From contig NW_006768774.1 in NCBI RefSeq assembly GCF_000204055.1, forward strand, positions 450,612-514,611: DNA of 64,000 nt, read 5' to 3'. Both the position numbers and the translations under genes were made by a program. Under the pieces are notes generated by a model. It did not search any database, was not told the origin of the DNA, and worked only from the letters and a program-made list of their open reading frames with translations. How positions within the stretch are numbered: the first letter of the stretch is position 1; each line of letters opens with the position of its first letter. Below are positions 47,352 through 57,200 of the stretch, one piece after another. Origin of the DNA: Melampsora larici-populina 98AG31. Taxonomy: Eukaryota > Basidiomycota > Pucciniomycetes > Pucciniales > Melampsoraceae.

Positions 47352-47975
47352 ATGGATTCAGTTTATATGTTCACTACTCAGTTTTTCCGGGAACTCACAA
47401 ATGAGCATATGAAGGCTTTGAAAAGATCAGATGATACTACAACCCAATCTGAACTTATATATGAAAGCTTGCGGAATTGGACAAAGGGCGATGACATTTT
47501 TACAAAGGATTTTGTGATCATGCCAATCTGTGAAAAGTATGTGCTTGATCTGAACGCTTTCTTATTTAGATCTGATCATGTTTTTGTTTCAGTCACCATT
47601 GGTACTCTTTTATGATTGTGAATACCGGGAAATTGTTGGATTGGTCTCAATCCACGTCTTTGGCTGTCTCAATGGATATGTCAGTTGATGTTGGATTGCC
47701 TCCACAATATGAATGTCACTGAGATGGTCCATCTCAGCCTGCACGTCTTGACCTTCAACTGTTTAAATCACATTCACCATGGAACCACCAAGACAATGCT
47801 TCTGGACTTTTTTCTAGAAGCAAATAACAAAAGACAAACAAATTTTGCTTTGTCCATTGTGGAAACATCAAGCAGATACATGTACCTGTACCTACTCAAC
47901 CTAATTTTAACAATTGTGGCCTGTACCTCGTCCACTTGGTTAAAATGTTTGTCACACATTGAGCCAAGATGTTGA
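47352..47975 (+). pseudogene. Ulp1-like cysteine protease (C48 family) remnant
   Basis: Segments in order: IFTKDFVIMPICEKYVLDLN, then SHHWYSFMIVNTGKLLDW with the expected catalytic His before Trp, LDCLHN with the Asp, and VPTQPNFNNCGLYLVHLVKM with Gln and Cys of the P-x-Q-x-N-x-x-D-C-G signature (Asp replaced by Asn). The segments lie in different frames, so introns or frameshifts intervene. Ulp1 domains are frequent passengers of CACTA and Mutator-type elements in fungi, which fits the context. Confidence 0.6.
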
Positions 47976-47985
47976 AGTGGATTCA

Positions 47986-48327
47986 CGTAAGTGTCAGATT
48001 CATCTTTCCAACTGCACGTTAACTAAAATCATGTATCATCTGTGGCTTTTTTTGAGGTAGGAATATTCCCAGCAAATTTTAAATGATACTGGGATGTATA
48101 CTTTACGGGAAGTGAATCTCCTCAAAGAGGCCAGAAAAACCCTGGCACAGACGGCCCAGGATTGTATTCTCAAATGCAACCAACAGAAAGTCAAAACACA
48201 AATGCCCAACTGCAAGAATCTTTCAACAACTAAAATGGAAGTCTACAGGGCCAAAAGCAAAATCAGCCTAACCTTTCCAACCAAGGATGCAGTTGCTGCT
48301 GGAGGTATGTGTTGCCTTTTGAGGTGA
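47986..48327 (+). other. Flank of Helitron 2 with short coding-like frame
   Basis: Frame 48094-48327 (77 codons, Lys-rich) reaches exactly to the Helitron 2 end. It follows a TTTTTTTGAGGTAG acceptor-like site and may be an exon of the element that Helitron 2 entered. No family recognised. Confidence 0.3.
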
Positions 48328-48378
48328 CTAGTAACTATGCCGGCATGCCCACAACAGGGGAACTCCACTACCTCCCTC

Positions 48379-48424
48379 AACAACCACCCGAGATTTACAC
48401 ATGTGTAAATCTCGGGTGGTTGTT
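48379..48424. repeat. Perfect 46-bp palindrome
   Basis: The two 23-base halves, starting AACAACCACCCGAGA, are exact reverse complements with no loop. It lies 48 bp inside the Helitron 2 3' end. Such a long perfect palindrome is uncommon and would extrude as a cruciform or hairpin; it may serve as a termination or recognition structure. Confidence 0.85.
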
Positions 48425-48621
48425 AATAGTAATTGATTATTAAACGTACTTTTAAATCACTTTCTACATCAAACTATTCGTGTGAAACACGGGATCTTTT
48501 CACTGCTTAACTGTATACCAACATGAAAGCAACACAGTCATTGCACCAAGATGTAAGTATTTCCACACATAAGCCTCAAAAAAACCAATGGTTTAACTTT
48601 TTTCTATTACAACAAACATTA

Positions 48622-49385
48622 TTAAGCTCTAATCAAGTGCACCAGAGCAGGAAAGCACTCGTAAGCTGCAGTAAGACGTGTGAAATACGCCTCCACCTCC
48701 AGAAACCCATCCTCATCAACTGCCTCTATTATCAAATGCTTTAAATTTTGTGTTGTACCAAGTTCTTGGGACGCTCCATCCACAAACCATATGAAATGTT
48801 CTAAACCGTTCACCGCTAAACTGCACGCAGAAAAAACCATCAGGACGTGTTTGTATATGCTGTTACAGTGAGCGTAGAGCCTTACCTGCTTGAAAATTGG
48901 CCACCGGCATCCTGTAAGTGGACCTCGCCTCTGTCCAAAACGTTTAGTTCAAAAGGCATATGATTGATACGTGTGCCACGTTTTACATGAAATACCTTTG
49001 CTCTCCAACAACCTACAGTCTTGATGCGTAGTTCGTCCACGTTGAATAAGCCATGGCTTTGACTTCTTCGCTCCTTAAAAAAACATTTAATTCTTTCGCT
49101 GTCCCGTTGTTTTACATTTTCAACAACCAACTTCTTGATGTCGCTGGTTTTAGTAGGATAACGACCCGCATAATGTAACAGTGCTAAAAATCCTGTGAGT
49201 ACACTGTCGCAATATCTGGCAAGAGCACCTCGGAACCAGCTGAAATTACTACGTTAATTAATTATAATTTGGTTATTGCACAAATTCACGTACATCAACA
49301 TTTGCTCCGCCATTCCCGCCTTGTCTACATACCAAAAAATATTGTTGTTTTTAATCCCACCTCTTCTCCCTAATTGAAATTGCAT
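48622..49385 (-). CDS. Unknown Helitron 2 cargo gene, 214 aa
   Basis: Three exons, 49385-49294, 49239-48886 and 48820-48622, total 645 bp, all GT-AG and in phase without stops. Begins MQFQLGRRGGIKNNNIFWYV, includes RYCDSVLTGFLALLHYAGRY, RRSQSHGLFNVDELRIKTVG and VNGLEHFIWFVDGASQELGT, and ends LVHLIRA. A mixed alpha/beta composition, no signal peptide and no known motif. The intact frame suggests recent function. No counterpart recognised in Helitron 1. Confidence 0.6.
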
Positions 49386-49994
49386 CCTGGTTACTCAAAG
49401 TCGCTTCACACCCCGAGCCATTATTGCCTCGCAACGCCGCAAATGGTTTTATACAGGAATAATAGATGGTGATATCGATGGGTGACCTTGGTGGTAAGAT
49501 GTGTATTAGATGATGTGTTACAAGATATGAAGAGGTCTTTCTAAAAGTGAGATATTAAAAATGAGCGACTCTGGCTCTTCTCCCCGCCCTTTAACCTTGC
49601 GTCGAAATGTTCACTTTATTGTATGCAGGATTGTGCCATGTTGTGTCATTGTTCTCTTACCAAATTCGGCTTCCACCAAAAGCACTTTGGACTGAGCCCA
49701 GAGTATTGCCCTGAATTAGCTTTATATTGTCCGATCTCAGTTATACTTTTACTAATCAGGCGAACATAGTTGTGTTCTTCTTAGTAGTTCAGCATCTTTT
49801 TTTTCCTGACTCCTACGTCTTTTTTCAACCTCGCCATATCTTTCACTGTCGTTAATTACAACGACCACCCTTCATCCACTCACCCAATATTTCCATCATC
49901 TTCGCCTTCATTAACCCAATAATCTCCACATTAGTGCGTCAAGCCCTTAGTCATAACATTTTTGAAGGTCACAATATTCCTAAACCAAACCTCA
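49386..49994. other. Divergent intergenic region
   Basis: Lies between a leftward gene (start 49385) and a rightward gene (start 49995), so likely carries both promoters. No motif identified. Confidence 0.35.
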
Positions 49995-50700
49995 ATGGCT
50001 AATCCAATCCCAGAAGATCTCTTGAAGAAAATTTGGGAGGACATTGACTCTAGTAAGCTCTAACTTCAACTATTCCTGAGTCATTGTGCTAATTATTTGC
50101 AGATGTTCCAATTTTGAGCAGACCAACAACATTAAATGGTTCATGCATTAACGTGCCGGATGCTGTTAAATACTATTTTTGGGCATACGTACCTCAAGTT
50201 GGACTTGCTCGTATTACCATTGTAAACATCACCCATTTTGGCTCTCCTCCTAGGACTTAAGTAATGCCTACTTTACTCGTCATCAACTATTAGCTCTTCT
50301 CTGTGTTGTAATTGCAGTCCCTTTAGTCTTCTTACAAGACAGTCCACGTTGCTTCAGATTAAAATTCAAAAGATAACTTTATGTAGTTATAACTTCAACC
50401 TACCTCAATTTTCACTTATGGTGAGGCAGTAGCTTATTCACCGTGTTACAAAATTTCATTGTTTTCTTGTACACATAGGTCCTGTCCTCCAAGGTTCATG
50501 AAGCCATAGTTTACTTTTCACAATGAAAATTAGCAGTCCATATTCCTGAAAGCGAGTACTGGTATTGTTGACCAATTGCAGACTAGTGATTTGGCTCGTC
50601 CAGATGCCAACGTATCAATTTATACATTCAGCAATACCACCGGCCCTTCAACCCCTGTTCCTTCTCTCATCATGATTAACTTCAGGGTTGTTGTTTGTTA
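49995..50700 (+). CDS. Unknown Helitron 2 cargo gene with several exons
   Basis: Exon 1 (49995 to a GTAAGC donor at about 50053) starts MANPIPEDLLKKIWEDIDS. Exon 2 after ATTTGCAG reads VPILSRPTTLNGSCINVPDA and YYFWAYVPQVGLARITIVNI. Exon 3 after AATTGCAG reads QSTLLQIKIQKITLCSYNFN. A further exon after CCAATTGCAG reads DLARPDANVSIYTFSNTTGP. Introns are consistent, but one join and the 3' end are unclear. The alternating hydrophobic pattern suggests a beta-rich protein, possibly another OB-like family; unproven. Confidence 0.45.
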
Positions 50701-50837
50701 TTCTAAAACACAAGAGGGTGTACGACATAACATAACAATTCCATAGAAATATGATTACAAGCGCTTTTATAGACTGGCAACTTATGACACACTATTGTTT
50801 TAAGAGACAATTCAACCCCCATCATGTTCTGTGACTT

Positions 50838-51208
50838 TTATACAGACATTGGGTCAATAGCTGCTTCCAGTTCAAGTGCCGTGAAAGTGCACTGGGATAC
50901 CAAATTCCTGTACGTTGGCTGAACAAACGGTAATCTAGGTAGTGCGGCTCCATCAAAGTCAAACAAAACCACTTCCACACCTATGTATGTAGTCAGTAAG
51001 CTACAATTACACCCATTCAAGTTAAATCTCACTTACGACTTGGATGCGGGATAATATGCCCACCTTCAACTCGAGAAGCCAAGCAACTTGCTTGCTCTGT
51101 ACCAAATTTTGGATGATGAACAAAAAATCTGGGGACAAATGCATAAGGATAGTTATACCGCAAGGAAACAAAACAAGTTTTGTTGGTCGTGTATCTATTA
51201 TTCACCAT
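50838..51208 (-). CDS. Unknown Helitron 2 cargo gene, 104 aa
   Basis: Two exons, 51208-51037 and 50980-50838, joined at GTAAGT...ACATAG in phase (315 bp). Begins MVNNRYTTNKTCFVSLRYNY, continues RFFVHHPKFGTEQASCLASR and VEVVLFDFDGAALPRLPFVQ, and ends AIDPMSV. Intact and host-unlike. No family recognised; it converges on the preceding plus-strand gene. Confidence 0.5.
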
Positions 51209-52001
51209 TAGTGTGGTTCTTGGTATAAGCGAGCTTGACTAACTTACATATACAAAAATGGTAGTAAACTGTGTCAAGGAAGTGAGAGTTTTGAAAATAT
51301 CTGCTAACGACCGCCAGTCCACGAAATACCGGCATGTTGATTCACAGAGTTGGCAGAATACGGATGAACAAATTATTGTCTGAATTTGTGTTTAGGATGT
51401 GAATGTGAAGTTGAGGATACCTCATTAATTTCTTCATCAATACTTGAAAGATTTCATTTTATATAAGGACAATGAGTTAGAAGTTCCGTTTTGATCCTTG
51501 GACCCTTTTCCAACTAAGGCCAATGCATGGTGTTTTCCATTTGATTATTGTTGATGTGCTTGTTCTGGAAAAGGCTTACATGTAAAAAGCAACGGCAAAC
51601 CACGTGAGAAGTCAAAGTAGGCGTAACATGGAGCCACTGTCAACAAAGACATACAAATGTGTCATTATCTCCTAATCAAAATTCCTTTTATTAAATCTAG
51701 GTCCCTTATTGTTACAATTTTAGCGTAGTCAATAATTTTTGGCGGTTGACCTCACGTCATTGTTTAACTTACCGTCTCCTCCCTTTATCCTATCGCGGCA
51801 TACAAAGCTCATTTCTATATTGTTGCTTTTCACGTTATCTTTTTTGTGTTTGTTCTCGTGAAACACACTGATGGCTTCGAGATTTCCTACATAAGGATAT
51901 GGTGTATAAGGGGACAGACTCAATTCTCACATAATTAGATTCAGTCAAGTCGTTCATTACCATTCCAGTTTACACATTACTTCATTCTAAAACAATCCCA
52001 C
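51209..52001. other. No gene recognised
   Basis: About 800 bp between divergent small genes; no coding frame or repeat supported. Confidence 0.3.
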
Positions 52002-52524
52002 GTGAATCATCAGGTTTCCCACCACATATTAGAAGTAATTCAAAACTTTCTGAGCACAGGTAAGCACCCCCACCACTTTACAACTGCCCCAGTTGCTGAT
52101 CAAATTATTGTAGTTGTTATGCCGCCAGATAAACCTTCCACCATAACTGGTTCTTATCACGACACAGTGGAAGACCTATTTTATTGCTTTTGGGCTTTGT
52201 ATTCTGGAGCTAACCTTCCCAAAATTTACATTGTCTTTGTCCGACCAATATCACAGATCCCTGAATCCATCCTTAACCTTAGTGACTTACATCATCTCAA
52301 CATTTCTCCTATTATTTACATATGATACACACTGGTCTTATGTGTCAAATTATCCATTAAAGTATTGCAGAAAACTTGTGAAGCCCACTCAGTCAAAGTT
52401 ACCTGAAACCTCCATTCTCCTCGCATGTCAGACAATCATAGAGTATTTTGGTTTCACATTGAAGCAAGTAACTCCCCACCGTAGTGTAGAAGATTCACTA
52501 CTCCATGTGTCTCTTGGTTATTAG
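52002..52524 (+). CDS. Unknown Helitron 2 cargo gene
   Basis: Reads VSHHILEVIQNFLST, a 54-bp in-frame intron (52060-52113), VVMPPDKPSTITGSYHDTVE, DLFYCFWALYSGANLPKIYI, then after an ATTGCAG acceptor (about 52369) KLVKPTQSKLPETSILLACQ, ending VSLGY and TAG. Donor of the last intron uncertain. About 130-150 residues, no motif. The start shown may be internal if an upstream exon exists. Confidence 0.45.
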
Positions 52525-53020
52525 TTACGTGAATCAAACTCACTCTACCCACTGCATCCCTCAAGCACAAATAGACTGCAGAAAGTCAGTAGCCGTAGTC
52601 ATATACATTTCACAGGTTTCTTATAATCCCACTCAACTTGTGTTGGCTAGCTTGTATTATAGTCTTTGCTTCTCTTTCTAAGTCAGATCTACCGCTTCAA
52701 TCTCCTAATAAAGTATGACCACAGTGATACATTAGTCTGTTTCATAACGCATCTATTATTCAAGTGATTATCTAACGCACACGTTTATTTGTGTTACATT
52801 ACTATTGTTAAGTCACACTTTGTGTTAGATTTACTTACGTGGTAGAAAAATATTGCATGCTTTTGTGCTAACTATAGAGTAATGGTTTGGCAAATTTGGA
52901 TTAAGATGGTTTGTATAAAAAGATCTTCAGTTTCATGACAAACTCCTCAAATACGGCCAAATATGTACCTGCTTGTGAAATTGTTCCACTTCTCTTTCTC
53001 ACAAGTTATGCCTTTCATTT

Positions 53021-53236
53021 ATGTGTTCCAATGTAACCTACGTTTTGACAACTTGGCGATATAAGACAAAACTTGTTAAGGTACCACGTTCCTATATGTT
53101 GAACTCAAAGAGTTTAACTACTCAACGCAACAAGTGTTACATTTTCAAAACTATTCCTGGTGACTTGTGCCCTGTGCTACACAATTCTCGTAGAGTTTTT
53201 TCCTTGTCAAGGAATGATGCTGTTACACTTTTATAA
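53021..53236 (+). CDS. Possible small Helitron 2 exon
   Basis: An open frame reads TTWRYKTKLVKVPRSYMLNS and KCYIFKTIPGDLCPVLHNSR and then a stop. Basic and protein-like, but isolated; upstream exons not located. Other sequence from 52525 to 53800 shows nothing recognisable. Confidence 0.3.
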   Translation: MCSNVTYVLTTWRYKTKLVKVPRSYMLNSKSLTTQRNKCYIFKTIPGDLCPVLHNSRRVFSLSRNDAVTLL

Positions 53237-53800
53237 GCTTCAGTCCACCCCTAACAAAAATCATCTATTCCCTACTTTTTTAACATTTATGTCAAACTTA
53301 AAATAATAAGGTCAGCTTATAGGATTCCTATGAACCCATGTTCTTCCGCAATAAAACAACTGCTGTGAAACCCCAATGACCTAAATGGTGGTAGCAATAC
53401 CGAAAAGACGGCTACCTGTGTCATTAATTGTTTGGCACAGGCAATCCCATCTCTATTTTCCCAATGTTACGTACGAAGGAAATGAACACACTAAGTAAAA
53501 TCCAGGCTACATTGAAATTAGACTCATTGTGTATTTATAATTTCAAACAGTCAGGAAAACCAATACTCAGTTAACACCTAATTGAGTATCATTAAACATC
53601 ATAAGAACAAACATTACGAAAAATACAATTATGTAGAAGCACAACAGACAATTAAACTATCAAAACGCAAGCTACGTAGTACCAATCATCATACTGTAGT
53701 ATGTTCCACCCTATTCCTTCAAAATATTTTTGCATCCTTTGGTCAGTACGAGAAGTAAAAACCAACTAAAACAATAAACGCTCAGAGACTACGCTTACAT

Positions 53801-54360
53801 TTAGTCCAAGGCTTGTTTTAAAACCACGTTCCTCGTCGTTGGTTTGGTTGCGGTTGTCAAAAGAGACATAATAGTTTCCTTTAGAGATTTGCAGAGAGAT
53901 AAGGCAACATATAGTTGGCCGTGCAAAAAGACTGAATCAGGTAGTAAGACTCCAACTCTGTCTAAACTTTGTCCCTGTGATTTGTTAATTGTCAAACAAA
54001 AAGCTTCAGCAATCGGGAATTGTTGTCTGCTGAATTTCACCGCTAAAACTTTGTCGGGCGTGTGAATAAGCCATATCTTTGGTAGCATTACAACTCCCCC
54101 AATTTTCAGTCCCAAAATTACTCTGCAGTATAATACTTTATCTTGAAAATCGGTGATTAAAATTCTTGTTCCGTTGCATAAACCATTGGCAACATTTATA
54201 TTTCATAGTAGAATGATGGGTAAACCTTGTTGTATGTTGATTTTGTGCTCGGGAAAGTTGTTGATTGAGGCACTATTTAAAAACTCCTCTCCGATAGGTT
54301 CAAAAGAATGTTCATCTAACACGTTCAGAGACCGCACGACAGGACCTCTCACAATTTGAG
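53801..54360 (-). pseudogene. Helitron PIF1 helicase, C-terminal remnant
   Basis: Reads LNSASINNFPEHKINIQQGL, a TGA, INVANGLCNGTRILITDF, then FSRQQFPIAEAFCLTINKSQ, GQSLDRVGVLLPDSVFLHGQ and LYVALSLCKS. Aligns with the last quarter of the Helitron 1 helicase (SLASGLCNGTRLLVIS, FTRRQFPVAAAFCLTINKSQ, FSHGQLYVALSRCKD). The rest of the helicase and all of Rep are absent, so this copy cannot encode its own transposase. Confidence 0.88.
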
Positions 54361-55290
54361 GCATCTGTTCCGTGATTTGTCCAATAATGAAAAAGAGGTA
54401 AGTTTAGGAAAGTATGTTGATAAGTAAAACTTTTGTTGGTGGGTGATTGAGAATGTTGATAGTTGGTTTAGAAATTTCATAGAAGCTTGAAAAATTCCTG
54501 GTAGATGGTTGGGAATTGTATATTAAAGATGTAGCAGTTTGAAGGGGATATGAGCGACTTCAGGTAATATAACAATTCAAGTCACCATGTAGTGGGTATG
54601 TCTGGAACAGGCATATTGTAAGTGTGCTTTTGAAAAGCTCTAAGACAATATATCTACTCAAACGGTCAATCGATTGTTGTTTGTACTTTATCATTGCTGT
54701 GCTATTAAATTGGATTGATAAGTCGAAACAGGTCCGTTAACAAGGTTGGGTGTGACCCACCTAGACACTTTTGGTTCTAAGTGTTGGCTTTAACATTCCG
54801 TTTTACATTTCAGTCGGGAGTATCACAACGAATATAATGGAGCGCAGCTGAACTCATGTTACTTGTAGATTTTACAAGCTGTAAAAGTTATTTCAAAGGA
54901 CTTATAAACTGGTCAAGTTAATGTGTCAATCTGGGACACAAGTAAAAGAATTTCCGGTAGGAACAATGGGGGTGGGACAAGTCAATGCACAGGTAGTGGA
55001 TTGCCTGTGAGGTATAAGGCATTGGTTCAAACATTGATTATTTGACCCGGAGGAAAAGCGACAAACAAATGATCAGATACATCATGCAGATGGTAAACAC
55101 ATGATAGAACATTGTATTCTCAATTACGCCATTGTAGCCTTGAGCTGGATAAGCACATTTTGGGACGATGTAGAAAAATTGATATGATTCATTAAGGCAA
55201 GTATACAAAACAAGTAAAGAACAGGAAAATAGCAAGCACAAAATGGTTGATAATAATAAATTTAAATGTGATTGACCATATCTGTTTGAC
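54361..55290. other. No gene recognised
   Basis: Region between the helicase remnant and OB copy 3, where the missing Rep-helicase exons would be expected. It has no recognisable helicase or Rep sequence. Confidence 0.4.
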
Positions 55291-56392
55291 TTAAGTTGAT
55301 TTCTTCCCCCTTTTCAAACTCTTACCAATGGTAATTTCGGATTCTTCAAATGTACCATTGGCAGCCGTCTCTGACAATATTTTTGCTTTTTTGAAACTAA
55401 AGAAAGGTACAGAAGACAATCGGTCAACGCAAGGTGACACAAAATGAGTCTTTAAACTGACAATTTTCCTCAGGCCCTCCCGGCTGGCGTTAAGATGGTG
55501 TCTTCGGACTTGACGGCCGGGGAAGACAATTTGTCAGTTTCGCGTCCATTGGTCAAATTGATACCTGTGACCTATGTGTGAAGAAAAACCATGTTATAAG
55601 AAACCAAACACAGAGTTACAAAGTCAAGATAATAAACTAACATCAACAATAAAGCAATTGTTATCAGGATCGTAATCGACGATGTACCCATTGACAACAG
55701 CCTCCCGGTTGACTTGAAATAGGGGCTGAATCAATAATAAATTTTGAACAGGTCTGATGTAGTAGGCGACCTTAAATATTACCATTTCCTTGGTGTGAAA
55801 TTGGGACGGCATAAATCAATGAAGATTCACAAAAGAAAGGATAGAAAGATGACAAACGGCATTATTGTAGTTGCTATGTTCAACAACGGCAACTACGGTA
55901 GGCTTGTCAAAGGCCTCCTCTTGAATGGTATGTCTTTTGGTGATGAGACCCAGCCCGGTAACAGCAGTTTTATCAGCAAGGGAATCCTGAACATCTTTGG
56001 AAGTGTTAACAAGCATCACATGATCAACTTCGTAATTCAACATTGGAAGAGTATCTTCCAAGTTGCGAGCAATCATGTGTGATTTCAAAACATATACACC
56101 GTCCGCTTGAAGTAGGCTGGCATTGTTTGCGTATGATGAAACTTTGACTTGGTACTCGAGGGGGTTTGTTCCTGAAAGACCTTTACATACAATAGAACTG
56201 TGGGCATTGCGGAGAGGATAGTTTGCGCTCAAATCTGTGGGCAACTATAGTGTTAAAGAAACGGAGGAATTGAATAAGGATAGGACAAAGCACAAAATGA
56301 AGGTGAGGAAAGATGCTGACAACTTCATAAACATCTAGTGGACCTGAGACGTTCAAGGTGCGAGCTTTGATTTTGTTGCTGGAAGACAACAT
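55291..56392 (-). pseudogene. OB-fold-like Helitron cargo protein, copy 3 (one nonsense codon)
   Basis: Exon 1 starts MLSSSNKIKARTLNVSGPLD (from 56392). Exon 2 carries DGVYVLKSHMIARN, LNYEVDHVMLVN, TAVTGLGLITKR and VVAVVEHSNYNN. Exon 3 has VVNGYIVDYDPDNNCFIVD. Exon 4 starts VTGINLTNG and reaches TPAGRA-stop-GK, where copy 2 reads TPGGRSRGK. The last exon reads ILSETAANGTFEESEITIGK and SLKRGKKST with a basic end. The exon pattern matches copy 2. The TGA at 55472-55470 sits where copy 2 has CGA, so a C-to-T change at a CpG would explain it. Same position upstream of the helicase as in Helitron 1. Confidence 0.68.
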
Positions 56393-57200
56393 TGAATTTG
56401 ACTGAACAGAAGTTGTAAAATGGAGTTTGAGAGGAAAGGAAGAGGCAATTTGAAATCAAAGAGAGGTGGTGAATTCGAAAATTCCGGACAGTGCAGTATG
56501 AGTTTGATGCAAGGAAGGAGATTGGCAACAAAAGGACAAAAATTGTGTCAAATATGGCCAAATTTATAGTGTAGAACACAAGACTCGTAACAAGCGATGA
56601 CGACAAAAGGCACTCCAAATGAATTGAAAAGAACGATAAAGACCAAAAGCATTACAAAAAGAACCAAAAGCTACAATAAAGCCCTGAGACGCCCCAGATG
56701 TTGGAGTGTGTGGTATGAAAAGCATAACATTCGATGAACTGTGCATTTGAACACAATAAAGGTCGAAAGGGGAACCCCAAATAGATCGTCAATGGAGTTA
56801 ATGTGTACATCTTCAGTGAGTAAATGCACACAAAAGTGCATGGTAGCTCAAACAATAGCAAGAAAGTGCTTGTGAAAGCAACATTGAATGTTTGATACCA
56901 AGGGTCACAGGTGCTCGAGAATCCAATAGTTTTGGGAAGAGAAGTTACTCAAAAAGACAGGTTGCGTACTGATAGGCCGGGAGGTCACACCGGGAATTCA
57001 GGAACAAAAGGCAGTGAAGCAGACTTTTCAAAAGCGGTATTGACAGTAGGATAAAAGAAAAAATGAAAAGATGAGTAGTTGAAAAGGAGGAGGAGGCAAA
57101 TTAAAAAAAAAAAAGGAACATCAAGTACAAACAGTACACATACCCGACACAAAAAAAGCAGTACTGAACTAATGAAGCCACAACTCATGCGAGTACCTTG
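56393..57200. other. Helitron 2 5' subterminal region
   Basis: Plus strand A/G-rich, as in 15515-17400 of Helitron 1, ending with A-rich tracts near 57098-57113. Minus-strand frames here are pyrimidine-driven and not called as genes. Confidence 0.4.

Larger units (their letters stand above)
48328..57200 (-). mobile_element. Second Helitron, internally damaged (Helitron 2)
   Basis: The 3' end matches Helitron 1 in layout: perfect palindrome ATGCCGGCAT (48337-48346), five bases, CTAG (48328-48331), and T on the outside on the minus strand. Inside are a helicase C-terminal remnant, OB-like copy 3 upstream of it as in Helitron 1, and several small spliced genes. Most of Rep and the helicase core are missing. 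The 5' end was not found; the purine-rich skew typical of the Helitron 1 5' region ends at about 57200, so the right border is approximate. Confidence 0.65.
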
